A stretch of DNA of 64,000 nucleotides from Corticium candelabrum (taxonomy: Eukaryota > Porifera > Homoscleromorpha > Homosclerophorida > Plakinidae). Location of the stretch: contig NC_085101.1 in assembly GCF_963422355.1 (NCBI RefSeq), positions 3,527,090 to 3,591,089 on the forward strand, in the 5' to 3' direction. Shown piece by piece: positions 36,443-48,107 of this stretch. The translations under genes were made by a program, and so were the position numbers. The notes under the pieces were generated by a model. That model was given only the letters and a program-made list of their open reading frames with translations. It made no database searches and had not been told where the DNA came from. Position 1 is the first letter of the stretch. Each line of letters opens with the position of its first letter.

Positions 36443-36632
36443 TGTGCTGTATTTGTACTTCTACGCACGCACTGATTCTACACTACGGAAGACTGACGAT
36501 CTATTGCTATAGACACACAGAACTATCGCTGAATGCGGATAACAGACTCTAACAATGCAATTTTGCCCTACGGCTACCTTACACATGTCATCATAACTCC
36601 GCCTCTAACTAATTAGTACCCAATACACCACA
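36443..36632 (-). repeat. 5' LTR of the gypsy element
   Basis: About 190 bp, homologous to 32,315-32,492. On the minus strand it begins TGTGGTGTATTGGG and ends in CA. Confidence 0.85.
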
Positions 36633-37071
36633 TCGGTGAATGTATATTGTTGTTAACTAATGCGTATTCAATGCGTTTGGAGTGTAGTGTGTAAAGGCCT
36701 GAAAAATGAAACTTATGCAAATATATAAAAGAGCTAACCATAAGGAGGTCAAGACCTAATTCTGGTGTTTTGAAATGTTTGGGTTTTGGAGAAACTCAGC
36801 TGATAAATAATACAAAATCCTTCCGAGGAAATCTTAAAATACTAAACGTCTTAGAATTTAAACTGACGTTAGGAATAAGTAGCCCAAGCAACTTTCTGTT
36901 GTTTAAATTTAGGGCAATCATTCATAAGGTTAGGAGATTTGAAAAAGTTGAAGACTATCCTATTTGATGTGGACATTCAGCTCTATATCTTCTAATCAAT
37001 TGTTGCAAAATGCTTAGTCAGATCTTAGAGGTATTCTAATTTTACAGTACAATTAAAAGTTAAAATTTACT

Positions 37072-37158
<87 letters not shown>

Positions 37159-37360
37159 TTGTCTGTCTATCTATCTGCCTGTCTATCTGTCTGTTTGTAA
37201 GTCTAAATTAAAAGTTGTCTGTTTATGCTCATCATAGTAATATATACGTAAATTTGTGTAATCACTGTATATCTAACACTTATTAAAATAATCTTTATTG
37301 TATGCTTTTACATTTTATGTGTATAATTTCAATGTTAGGTGCTTGTTCCCAAATCCTAGC
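36633..37360. other. Upstream region of the receptor kinase, with (CTGT)n tract
   Basis: AT-rich, with a clean CTGT tetranucleotide run at about 37,073-37,157. No gene and no confident promoter motif. Confidence 0.6.
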
Positions 37361-40300
37361 ATGAAGTTGTCTTTGTACCTATTTCTGTCGATTCTCTTCA
37401 CTGCACATTATGAGCTAAACGAAAGCTCATTTCTAAGTCAAAACATGGCAGACGGAGTACAAAAGTCAGTACCAGTAAACACCTCAGGTACTGACTCTTT
37501 AAACAAAGAAAGCAAAGCAAACATAGGTTTCAGCAGTGGTTGTCAGTGTCTCTATGAGTGGGCGTCGTTTGATTCTTGGACTTGCAATACACCACAACTT
37601 TATCCTTTTGGAGCTGTACAATTATTTGTCAAATCGTCGATAGTAACCAAAGAGAGTCTTTACAGGATTCTGCTTTTTGGAGAAATGACAGTATCGCTTA
37701 GCTATGTACCGCCACTTTTCAAACTTCAAACAACAACATGGATTTATTACGAAGAAACAAACTCTTGGAAACCAATTGACAATGCGGCAAACGGACCACC
37801 ACCGATGAACCAACTGCAGTTGGTGACTCTTTGTAGCTCACAGGTCATCATGGTGCAGTTTGATGATACCAACAGCACTTGGATATTTATGTCTAAAGAA
37901 CTAGAATGGAAGCGAGTTACGATTGAAGGTGATGGACCACATGACACGAGTGATATGTTTATTGATCTCTTTGCTGCAGTAGCCGTACAAAATTCGAACT
38001 CTTCTTGCACTTGTAGCGAGGATGTTCTCGTCTTCGTGTTTGAAGTCTCAATATCAATAGCTCAAATTGGTTGGTACAGACTCAGTTGCGTGTCTGAAAA
38101 TACAAGGTATCGTTGGAATAAAATAGGAATCTATACATTTCGTGGCGATCGGACTCAGATAGTTTCAGTTGCTACTCCACCAAAGAAAAAAACACTGCTT
38201 TTCCTCGTCGAGAAATGCATTTGGACATATTCCGTAAAGAAATCAAGTTGGAATAAATCAAATATCTGCTTTCCAGTTGGTCGTACAGCGGATTTCATTT
38301 TCAGACCCGTATTTTTTTCTGATACTGAAGAGATTCTCTTTGTTTTACAGAATCATTCAGTTATTCGACAGTCTTTGCTTAATACATCTGCGCGATACGA
38401 AACCACTTTGGGAGATATTCCGTACATAGAACAAGTGTATGCTGTACGAGTCGTCAGTAATAGGAGAGTGGCAGTTTACTTGTCTGAAGACACATTTACA
38501 CATTGTGGATCAACCACTTGGATTTTAGAAAAAGACGAAATGGCGAGAGTATGGCTTTGGAAGAAAATGAATAAAACTACTTTATTTCCTTCAACTTACG
38601 CATTACAATCTTTTTGGGAAGATACATGTTATCGGATTGTCCCTTCATCGTCTGACCATCCTAGTGCAAGTGATCAACATTCTGTGCCACCAGTCATGTG
38701 GTCTCTGAACATGCACACAATTAAATGGCAAGTACAAGGTCAGCTTAACGTTACAGGAATAAAGTTTAATGAGTGGCATATTTCACAAAGCACGCAAATG
38801 CAGAAAAACGTGTGGCTGATTGTGTCAGACAACTACACGACTTTGATCACGTCGATCGATCACATACAGCAAACAAGATCTTCTATACCACCTAGATCCG
38901 ACTTCACACTAGTTACCATCAATTCATCGTTGGCTCTGCTGTTTGGAGGTATTGATAGCTCTTTTGTAGTATTCAATGATCTTTGGGAATTTTCCCTTAC
39001 AAAAAAGATGTGGAACAAAGTGGACACGACCGAACACGAATGGAGTGTCCCCCCATATCGATGTGGTCATGCTGCAGCAGTCATAGGTTTCGACATGTTT
39101 GTTATTGGTGGTCGTAACCGTAGCTTATACTGTACCCAAGAATTGTGGAAATATAATTCGATGAATAATTCGTGGAGCATTTTGATAGCAAACAACAATT
39201 TTTTACGTTCTACTGTGACAGTCGTGACAGACTGCCGATTTGCTATGATAGCGCAAGCTGAAATGTTATGGATTGTAGCTATTACTGTCTATTCTAATAG
39301 TCGTCACGATTTGAGCGATAGCTTGTGGATGTTTATTCTTCAATTGCAAACGCTAACTCTGATGACTGAAAGACCAACTAGACTAGGAAATAGCGTGGCA
39401 CAATATATTCTTACAACGTCATCTCTGATATTTTGGCAAGAGTATCTAATAGGTTTTGATTCCTTCGGCTTACTGTATATGAAGGTTGGTTGTCCTCGAG
39501 GATTAGCGTCGAGCAACATTTCTCGATTTTCGTGCCACTTCTGCAAGGTTGGATTCTACGCTGATGTGGGGTCGACTGAGTGTAAGAGATGTCCGAACGG
39601 AACTAAAACGAAAAGGGAACGGTCGTCAACGGTGACCGACTGCAACGTTTGCGTCACAGGTTATTGTCGTCATGGGAGATGTTTGGTGGTGAGCAACAGT
39701 GTGACACAAGTTCCCGTATGCACGTGTGCTATCGGTTTCACTGGTTCTCACTGTCAAGACGCAACTTATTATTACATTGGAATGGGAGTTATTCTTGTTA
39801 TAGGTATTATTACTTTACTCGTTATTGTATTATGGCGTATCATAAAAACACGAAGAACACGAGAAACGGTCTTCCGTCGTCACATAAAAACATTAAATGA
39901 TGCGTGGCAGATCGGTTGGGAAGAAATAAGGCTGGAGGACGAAATAGGAGGAGGAGCATCGGGAAGAGTGTGGAAAGCGCAATATCGTGATATGGACGTT
40001 GCTGTAAAAATGCTGATCGGGGACGACGACCCGCAATCGTCGTTGGAATTTGCGCAAGAAATTAAATTTATGCAAACAATGCGTCATCCAAATATTGTAC
40101 TCTTCATCGGAGCGGGTACAACGAGTGCACAAGCACAACCATTTCTTGTGGTCGAGTTTGCGCATCGCGGTTCATTACGTCACTTACTGGATGACGTCAG
40201 TATTGAAATAAATCAAAATCGTAAAATAGCCTTCGCTCTGGACGCTTCAAAAGGAATGGAATTTCTTCATCAATTGGACCCACCGAAAATTCATCGAGAT

Positions 40301-40877
40301 GTGAAGAGTGACAACTTATTAGTTAGTCAGAGTTGGATTGTTAAAGTCGCTGATTTTGGTCTTGGAAAATCTCTTCGTTCTACACGCGAACACCAACAAA
40401 CAGACAGATATATGCCGTTGAATGACAATAATTCACAAACAAATTCAATGTATGAGATGAGAGAAGACTTGTCTAAAGATGGTATTGGGACAGTGAGATG
40501 GAGGGCACCAGAGTTATCACGACGACAGAGCTACGACGGATCCATCGATGTCTACAGGTACTCTGAGACATTTGTATACACTAACACTAATCGATTTCTG
40601 TTGTATTGCATAACATTTGTATATTAGTTTTGGAATTGTGCTCTGGGAGATTTGGTCACGTGGCTTTCCTTACAAGCCGTATCGGTTTGGGTACGAGGTC
40701 GATGACGCCGTGGAAAGAGGCGAGCGTCCTGTCGTTCCAGACGATTGCCCGGATGTGTATGCAACCATTATGCAAGCTTGCTGGGCAGAAAATAATCACG
40801 ACCGACCGTCGTTCAGCGAAGTTGTCAGCTGTCTGGAGAACATACATCTGGACGATGCATGCTTGAGTAACTACTAA
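37361..40877 (+). CDS. Receptor Ser/Thr-type kinase with kelch-like propeller and EGF region
   Basis: Two exons, 37361-40557 and 40628-40877, with a 70-base intron, give 1148 residues. The chosen start is the ATG that opens a signal peptide (MKLSLYLFLSILFTAHYE); an upstream in-frame ATG adds 21 residues that spoil it. Residues about 25-720 look like a beta-propeller with kelch-like repeats (LFGGIDSSFVVFNDLWEF, GHAAAVIGFDMFVIGG). A Cys-rich GCC2/GCC3-like segment (CKVGFYADVGSTECKRCPNG) and an EGF-like segment (CTCAIGFTGSHC) follow, then one membrane helix at about 804-828. The kinase has a Gly loop (IGGGASGRV, 862-870), Lys883 in VAVKML, HRDVKSDN (Asp980), DFG (998) and APE (1049-1051). HRDVKSDN is the Ser/Thr form, and the domain most resembles TKL kinases rather than animal receptor tyrosine kinases. 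The second exon completes the C-lobe (SFGIVLWEIWSRGFPY, CWAENNHDRPSF). It should sense an extracellular ligand; the ligand is unknown. Confidence 0.88.
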
Positions 40878-41219
40878 AACCGGTCCATCCGGACTAGATG
40901 CTAAACTTAGTTGTTGACTCATAAATAGCTTTGCGTTATATAGAGGTAGCAGATAACTACGTAGTATGCTTTTTATGCCTATACTGTCTATCTCATAGAC
41001 TGTCGTCTATTTGCCAAGTCTTACAATTATTCGCCTTTGCTGTAAAGAATGTTTTTAGCGTGTCTGACTCGGTTGTTTTAAAGAATATAATGAACGTATA
41101 ATAGCCACATTTCTTTAATGCTAGAACACACATCTCCAGTTTGCTTTCTTCGCTTCCTAACTAGCCTAACAGTTGTTATGACACCTGCATGGTATTTTGC
41201 CACGCTTTCTCCGTTCTGT

Positions 41220-41221
<2 letters not shown>
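40878..41221. other. 3' flank of the receptor kinase, no gene
   Basis: No feature beyond likely 3' untranslated sequence. AATATAATG near 41,085 is not a clear polyadenylation signal. Confidence 0.4.

Positions 41222-41312
<91 letters not shown>
41222..41312. repeat. (TG)n microsatellite
   Basis: About 45 uninterrupted GT units. Confidence 0.95.
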
Positions 41313-41774
41313 ATCATGCCAGCTAATTCTTCATTTGCAGCCGTATCCTAGCTAATTTACCAGTCTTTGTGTAACAAGGTGTTGCATGCATTGGCTGTAA
41401 CTTGCACACAGACTAGACTGAATTAATCTCGTTTAGAGAAACCAACTTACGATGACAAGACCGAGTGCAAGTTTAGCGATAACAATAAGACTTTGTTAGC
41501 AATAACATTGTTTTTGGCAGTGACACAGTTGTTGTCTACCTGACTGGCAGAGATATAAGACAGTCAGCTGGCAGATCTATTGATGTTTACAAGTAGACCT
41601 CACATGCTTACATTGTTATTGGTCTGTTGCTCCGTCTTTCTGTAGTTACAGGATCGTTATTGTCTATTATTAACCTTATGGATATTGATATGCGAATGTC
41701 GTGTTGACGTGTGATCACGTGCGTTAGTAAGCCACACGTAAGTCTAACCCTATGGCTATATAGTGGCATTGAGT

Positions 41775-42025
<251 letters not shown>

Positions 42026-42366
42026 GCTACTCTATATTAGTGGGTGTATAATTAGGATGTGATGTAGGGAGATGAGCTACAATGGATAAAATAAGTATAC
42101 ATACATCCATACATACACGTAATTTTAAAAACAAATTTTTAAATTGTATTACACTTTTTGGAAATGAAATCTCGCAACGTTATAAAGCTATAGCTACAAA
42201 TCATCATGCATCTACCACAACAAGCACGCGCTCTCGAGCAATTAGGAAATGTCCGTAGTAGCACAAAATTAATGCCATAATCTTTAGTACAACCGAAATA
42301 GTATTTCGTACACAGAGCACGACTAATACATCAACCAGTATAATTAACAAATATATTTCTATAGAC

Positions 42367-43150
42367 TTACACAATCTGCATGTGTACTTTAATTTTTTGA
42401 CACTTTGGAAGAGGGCTCCATTTGCCGTTTGTGCAGACCACCCTACGATTACCAACCATTACATGCATAACCTAGGTAACAGTAATAATACACTTCATCT
42501 CCGGATAGTAAGTGATTACCACCATGAGCAAACGGTCCTGGGATAGAGCAGTCTACAAGAAAAATATCTTTACACGAGACCACTAATGAACTAACCTGCC
42601 AAGTATTTACTCTCTTTGACGCAAACTGGACGATATCCAACCCACTCTCCATTGAGACATTTTAGCTCCAAATGTCCGTAAAGGTAGTATCCTTTGGAGC
42701 ACGAATATGTGGCAGTTAGAACACCTGTATTGACTTGACCAAATTTGGGCGCCAAACAATTGTTGGCAAACTATGTAAATGCATTTTGTACTTTATTAAC
42801 ATAATAGTGACCGGTTGTGGCTTTTACTTAGTACGCAAATTGGGTCGGAACCAGTCCAGCTGCCATTGATACAATGCCGATTTTCGCTTCCATGCAAGTA
42901 GTACGGATTATCACACAAGTATCTTACAGAGAAGTTACCTAGCCCTATGATGGCCAGGCCATGAGCAGGATTGGCCAAATTTGAACACTTAGGAGGCACT
43001 AAATAGATCAAAGAGACAATTAAATAGATACATTTACGGCTACATTCTTATTCCCTCACACCAGCGTAGACACTCACACACGCCTACACGCGGCCACTCA
43101 CACACGCCTACACACGCCACTCACCCACCCACCCACATTCACACAGACAC

Positions 43151-43194
<44 letters not shown>

Positions 43195-44015
43195 TTTATA
43201 CATTCTATAGGAGGTCCATCCCATTGACGAGATTCATTACATCGAATTAGAGAATCTCCCTTCGCCCCGATACCCATCGTTGCAATGGTAGACAGCTATG
43301 TCGTTCTCTAAGTTTACATCAGCATGACCGTTCTCAGGATCGACAGGAATAGCACACTCTAACAAAAACACCAATTTATTGTTTTTGTAAGAGTAAGCAA
43401 CAATACCCTTGCATCTTACTTTTTAAACACACTGGCTCCCAAAGATTCCAGCCGTGACCTTGAAAACAACGTCTATCACGTCGACCCTTCAGTCTGTATC
43501 CTTTGTGGCACGAGTATTGGGCATTTAGAGCAGTCTGGTTGACGAATCAGTTCTCGGGATTCTCTAACCTCGGACAACCTGTTTGCAAAAAAGGAAAGAA
43601 ATCTCTTTAGCGATCCCAATGTTAGATCTACAAACATAATAATTGTCTTACATGGTGTGCATGTAGGCGGATATCTAGGACTCCAACCAAAAACAGTTCA
43701 TCGCATTGTTCTACGTCCGTTCAACTTGTACCCTTCGTTGCATGTGAATGTGGCTACTGGACGTTGCAATTTGACCTTTCCATTATCAGGATTCTTTGGA
43801 TTGGGACAAACTACACAATAAGAAGACAACTTGCCAATAAATATATTCATTCTTCATTGTTCCATATTTCTTCTTTCCAATTGGACTAAACTGGTTTGTG
43901 TCAACTAGGTCCTAGACTCAATATAAACTGTATACATCTCACGTAAAGTGGAAGGAAGAGAACAAATCACGACAGCCATCAGCAGCAGCAAAAAGATCTT
44001 TGTCATACGCAGCAT
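42367..44015 (-). pseudogene. Second copy of the six-CCP sushi gene, inactivated
   Basis: Paralogue of the gene at 3,766-5,501 with the same exon order and signal-peptide start (MLRMTKIFLLLLMAVV at 44,015). In CCP1 a TGA at 43,698-43,700 replaces the codon that is Trp in the first copy. In CCP2 a TGA falls after NPEN. In CCP3 an extra C in the CGCCCC run near 43,265 shifts the frame. The CCP4 and CCP6 exons are still readable (PPKCSNLANPAHG, CSIPGPFAHGG). At the 3' end a donor-like GTAAGT follows HMQI, which the first copy lacks. Confidence 0.85.
43070..43193. repeat. (CA)n tract in the duplicate sushi intron
   Basis: Same intron position as 4440-4680, but the pure CA part is only about 45-50 bases. 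Confidence 0.9.
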
Positions 44016-45204
44016 TGGTGGGGTATCACTTGACACGTACCGCAAATCAAAGATGCTTCTCCTCTTTGCAGCACTATATATATATATATATATATATAGG
44101 CTAAGTTACTTCCACTACAACAAAGGCTTTACCGGTACTGGCACTGAGGTCAACTGGATATCCGCACTAGTCCTATCCTATAGTACGCTTCCGTCTTTCT
44201 GGATGTCTGTATGGATGGATGTCTTTAACGCGCCAATCGACACGACGCCGCTCTCGAATCGTCGCAAAATTCGGCGGCCCGATCGAGTTCGGCCGTCCGA
44301 GACGAACGGTCGAGTCGGATTTCGCCCGGATAGCCTCCAACGGCCAGAAACGAGACTTTGGCGGCCTGAAATTAGATGCGTTGGCATGTTTGTTCAATTA
44401 GCCGAGTATGCGGATGTGACATGCGCGCATGCCACTGTACGCCATCCTCTAATTCCCAGAGTGCAAGATGCAACCGCTCCAGTCGCAGTGAGTCCGCTCA
44501 CTGGGCCTGTGCATCTTTTATTCTGGATCCTTCGTCCAAACACGGGATCCGAAAGATTTCTTACAAATGGGATCCGAGCCGTCTGCTGATCCCGACCGCT
44601 TTAACCTCTTCATCGATAACAATGCAACGTCTCTACGCTTACTCCAGCAGTTGTACGGCCGCTCTCTTTACAGCGACGTGGAGGTCATCATTTGCAAAAT
44701 GCCTTTCACTGTGCCAAATGCACCGAAACATGTCACAGATAACTATTTTTGCAGACTCTAAAAAATGAAAGTAGACAACAGAACAAGTTTAGAGTCCCTG
44801 CGTTGTTTCCTGGCTTTACTACAAAAGGGATCGCTTTTGCAAGAAATTTATTCCAAAAGGGATCCGACATGAAAGCACGTTCTCGTGAGATCAACTATGC
44901 TCCAACTTCCTGCAACGGTCAATAGATTTTAAATGAGAGTTTGTTCATGCACTAAGTACTGCTGAAACACGATATAAATAATGATGTGTCAGTATGACCG
45001 CGGGGTGCACCAGTGGAATTGGACTAGAAAATGCCTAACGTACCTACTGCACCATTGCTGCGATTCATGCAATTAGTATATGTGTACACGCACGATCTAG
45101 AAGGCTACATCTAAAATTAATTAGGGTATCTACAGTGACAAAAGTAATACTTACGGAAATTATGAAAGCTACGAAGCTTCAAAGCAATAGATACTAAGAA
45201 TTTT
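44016..45204. other. Duplicated 5' flank with third BTB-like repeat copy
   Basis: Matches 5,502-6,796. The repeat at about 44,520-44,830 is the cleanest copy of the BTB-like stretch (RLLQQLYGRSLYSDVEVIIC). The internal second copy of the 70-bp AAAATAAAAG motif (6370-6440) is missing here. Confidence 0.6.
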
Positions 45205-46240
45205 AGAATACGCTGTCAGATTCATTCTCGACGGTAACGGGAACAGACGATGTCAGAATGGAGTATTGTCTGCTACTCACCCTTACTGCGTTAGAAGTAA
45301 GCGAGTCGCGTTTCCAGCTCGTCTCCTCCCCAAACTAGTGAAAGAAATGTTTCTCTCTAGTTAAAGTTTGCCAAGGACTTCGTGATCCTGCAAACGGTGA
45401 TGTCAGGCTTTCAAATAACAGCAACATTGCAACTAAAATCTGCAATTCAGGCTACACACTAGTCGGTGATCGACAAAGAACGTGCTCTGATGGCGACTGG
45501 AGTGGGATGCAACCGTCGTGCGTACAGAGCAAGAAAACCTGTTTGAAAACTGACGTGCACGTTAAGTCAACCTTTCTGTCTTTCAGTTTTGATTCCTTGT
45601 CCAATACTTAGGAACCCCACTAATGGCCGCGTCCAACAGACCTGCGTTCAAGCTGTATACACTTGCAATCAAGGCTTTAGTCGTCAAGGTTTTCAAAGGC
45701 GAACATGCAAGAATGGCGTCTGGTCTGGAGTGGAAGACAGCTGTTATGCGTTCGAAGTAGATCGACACATCTTTCTTGCGTCACCACGCAAGATGAGATC
45801 ATTACTTTAAAGTCGATTTTTGTGATTTTAGATTGCCCGGGACTTGATAGGTCCGAAAACGGCAATGTCGACCTGTTGAGGAACTCTGCAACGTACTCGT
45901 GTAACCGTGACTACGAGCTAAGCGGCAACAGTATGCCTACCTGCACAAACGGAAACTGGCTGGAACAAGAGCCCTCATCCATAAGAGGCAAGCTGTAGTC
46001 ACATGACGCTTTGTAAAATATATCACGTTTATTTCCATACATTCTAGCATCCGTTTGTGTATCGATGGAGACGAATGGCGTGATCTATGCAACCAGCTCT
46101 GCACTTGTGTAGGAGGACGGCCTCAGTCCTGCCGTGAAAGAAAGGACATCGAGTCAATGACGTGTGTAATACGTGAGAATGACAGCTGCTGTCATTCTGA
46201 TGCAGTGCACGGTACTATTACAGGAATGCCGCATGTGCAT
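45205..46240 (+). pseudogene. Second copy of the sushi-tyrosinase gene, truncated
   Basis: Plus-strand exons: a partial CCP (about 45,224-45,298, FILDGNGNRRCQNG ... HPYCVRS), a full CCP at about 45,367-45,530 (CQGLRDPANGDVRL ... GDWSGMQPSC), another at about 45,589-45,757 (CPILRNPTNGRVQQ ... TCKNGVWSG), a fourth at about 45,831-45,993 (CPGLDRSENGNVDL ... with Ser in place of the last Cys), then the VWC-like CIDGDEWRDLCNQLCTC. Homology to the first copy ends after ERKDIES at about 46,163, so the copper domain is absent. The second exon is followed by GCAAGA where the first copy has GTAAGA. The CCP exons are better preserved than in copy 1, but without a 5' end the gene is probably dead. Confidence 0.75.
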
Positions 46241-47420
46241 GTCTACTAACTGTCAGGCCGCAGATTTAGAAAGCGGCAGTTAGGTCACGTGCCCCCTTCA
46301 CAAACGTCCTCAATTGGTCTAGCTAAGTATAACATTTCTCTCCTCAATCGCAGGGTTTACCTCGCAACGCTACAAAAATAGAAATATAAGCAAAGTGTAG
46401 TGCCATAGCTTCCCTACGTCCTGGGAATGACTATATCAGGGATATAATAAATCGAATTTTGTATAACCAAATTCGTGTTCAAGAAAGAGCATGACAGTAC
46501 TGTAGTGACTATAACAGAAAATTATGTCATTACTAAATTCTTTGCCCAAACATAACTTGTGTTAACTTGCATTAACTTGCTTTAGAACACTAATAAATTA
46601 ATATACATGTATGGCCGTATACAACTTGTTCATAATTACACCTGTTCAAATATCGAGTCACGAGTGTGTGACATCATAAATTTGATGATGCCATCGTACT
46701 TGTAGTCGCTTGATCCTCCCTAGGCCCTACACCCAAACTCAGGCCAATGGCTGCGCGCAACCAAGAATGTGGTCTGGGTACGCAATGAAATTAATGTAAT
46801 GACCTCGTTCGCGTACGGTAGCGTAGAAGACTAGATTAAACAGAAATTAGCGCGCAATGAAGTGTTAACTGCCTAACGCTTTTGCAGCTAGCTGAGTGCT
46901 ACAACTAGAAATTGCATGCAAGTCATGTCGTAGCCGTCCTACGAGGGTTCAGTATTTTTTCGGACGGGAAACTAACTATACATGTTCATGTTACCTGATA
47001 ATCGCATGTTTCTTGGAACAGAGTTGACGAAGAACTTCTCAAAGAAACTAGCACGTGACCTACACGTGAAGCCTTGATAACCAGACCTTGTTTGGCGCTC
47101 CAGTTTCAAGTGATACTGAATTACCAAGGCTTTTAGTGCTATAGATAGAGATGATAACGCGGTAGATAGACAAACATTTTTTCTTTGCCTGTTTTGCGTT
47201 TGAACAAATGAATACGTATACATACGCTTTGCAAGACGGGGACAGGACAAAACATGTATGACTACGAGATCATTTCTAGGCTATCAGCTATGATAGTTAA
47301 AGAAAATCCGGAACTTTTTGTTGGTTGTGGAAGTCATTCAGAGACAAAACAGACATTTTACGGTTTACAAAAAGTCAGAAGTAGGTAAAGACTGAAGAAA
47401 GCGAGTACTCGTATAGAGTG
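46241..47420. other. Intergenic, no gene recognised
   Basis: No supported coding region. A short minus-strand frame at 46,972-47,250 has no recognisable motif. Confidence 0.5.
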
Positions 47421-47424
47421 GATA

Positions 47425-47426
<2 letters not shown>

Positions 47427-47459
<33 letters not shown>

Positions 47460-47502
47460 CGCGCGTCTGTGTGAGTGAGTGAGTGTGCATGTTTGTGTGT
47501 GC
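47427..47502. repeat. (TG)n microsatellite with impure tail
   Basis: About 14 GT units, then GCGTGCGCGC and TGAGTGAG units. Confidence 0.9.
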
Positions 47503-47954
47503 GTCCGCAAGCTCAATAAGTGTAAATTTCGCAAGACCACCTCTCGTCGACGTGACGGTGTAGCATGCATGGATAAGAAACTGACCAACCAACTTCCTAT
47601 AGTTTATTAGAGAATCCAGACTCAGTGCAAGGTAGCTTGTGCTTGAGAGGTCTCACAGTGTTTTGTAGTTGATTCAATATGTTTATCCCAAGGTATTACT
47701 TTGCTTTAGCGTGATGCTGTACTGTGGTGCATGTGTGCATGCACGTTTGCTTGCATGTCTGTCTAGCTGCGTCAAAACGTGGTTGTGTTTAGGCACAATT
47801 GTGACACAATGCGACCAGCATATCACTAGGTGCACAACTGTGTTTACTAGGAAGGATACATATAGATCTAATCAAAGTTATTCTAAACATGACTAAAAAT
47901 CTATATCAATGCAGTATGTCTCTTTAACAATATGGTTATACTTCGGTCGACCGT

Positions 47955-48037
47955 ATATTTATGTATTCCACTTACTAACTCACAAATTATGTATTCCACT
48001 TACTAACTCACAAATTATGTATTCCACTTACTAACTT
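47955..48037. repeat. 28-bp tandem repeat, nearly three copies
   Basis: The unit ATGTATTCCACTTACTAACT plus CACAAATT is repeated without change except at the ends. It lies 70 bases from the 3' end of AMT-B. Confidence 0.95.
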
Positions 48038-48107
48038 AGTAACTTAATTAGCTAACAGTTTACCCATCTAGGTGTATATAGTATTATTACATTCATTCAG
48101 CGGATTG

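Larger units (their letters stand above)
32315..36632 (-). mobile_element. Ty3/gypsy LTR retrotransposon, decayed, minus orientation
   Basis: Two related direct LTRs bound a gag-pol region that reads gag, protease, RT, RNase H, integrase on the minus strand, the Ty3/gypsy order. The flanking bases TCCGT (32,310-32,314) and TCGGT (36,633-36,637) differ at one position and are probably the target-site duplication. Many stops and frameshifts mean it cannot be active. Confidence 0.88.
42151..46163. repeat. Segmental duplication of 3,544-12,146 (with 4.4 kb missing)
   Basis: Direct-orientation copy. 42,151-45,204 matches 3,544-6,796; 45,205-46,163 matches about 11,229-12,146. The first-copy interval 6,797-11,228 is absent, with the junction right after AAGAATTTTA. 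It carries a decayed copy of each sushi gene. Confidence 0.9.

Noticed and set aside
37298-37360. Upstream in-frame ATG for the receptor kinase
   Set aside because: The later ATG at 37,361 opens a clean signal peptide, and the upstream 21 residues would bury it.
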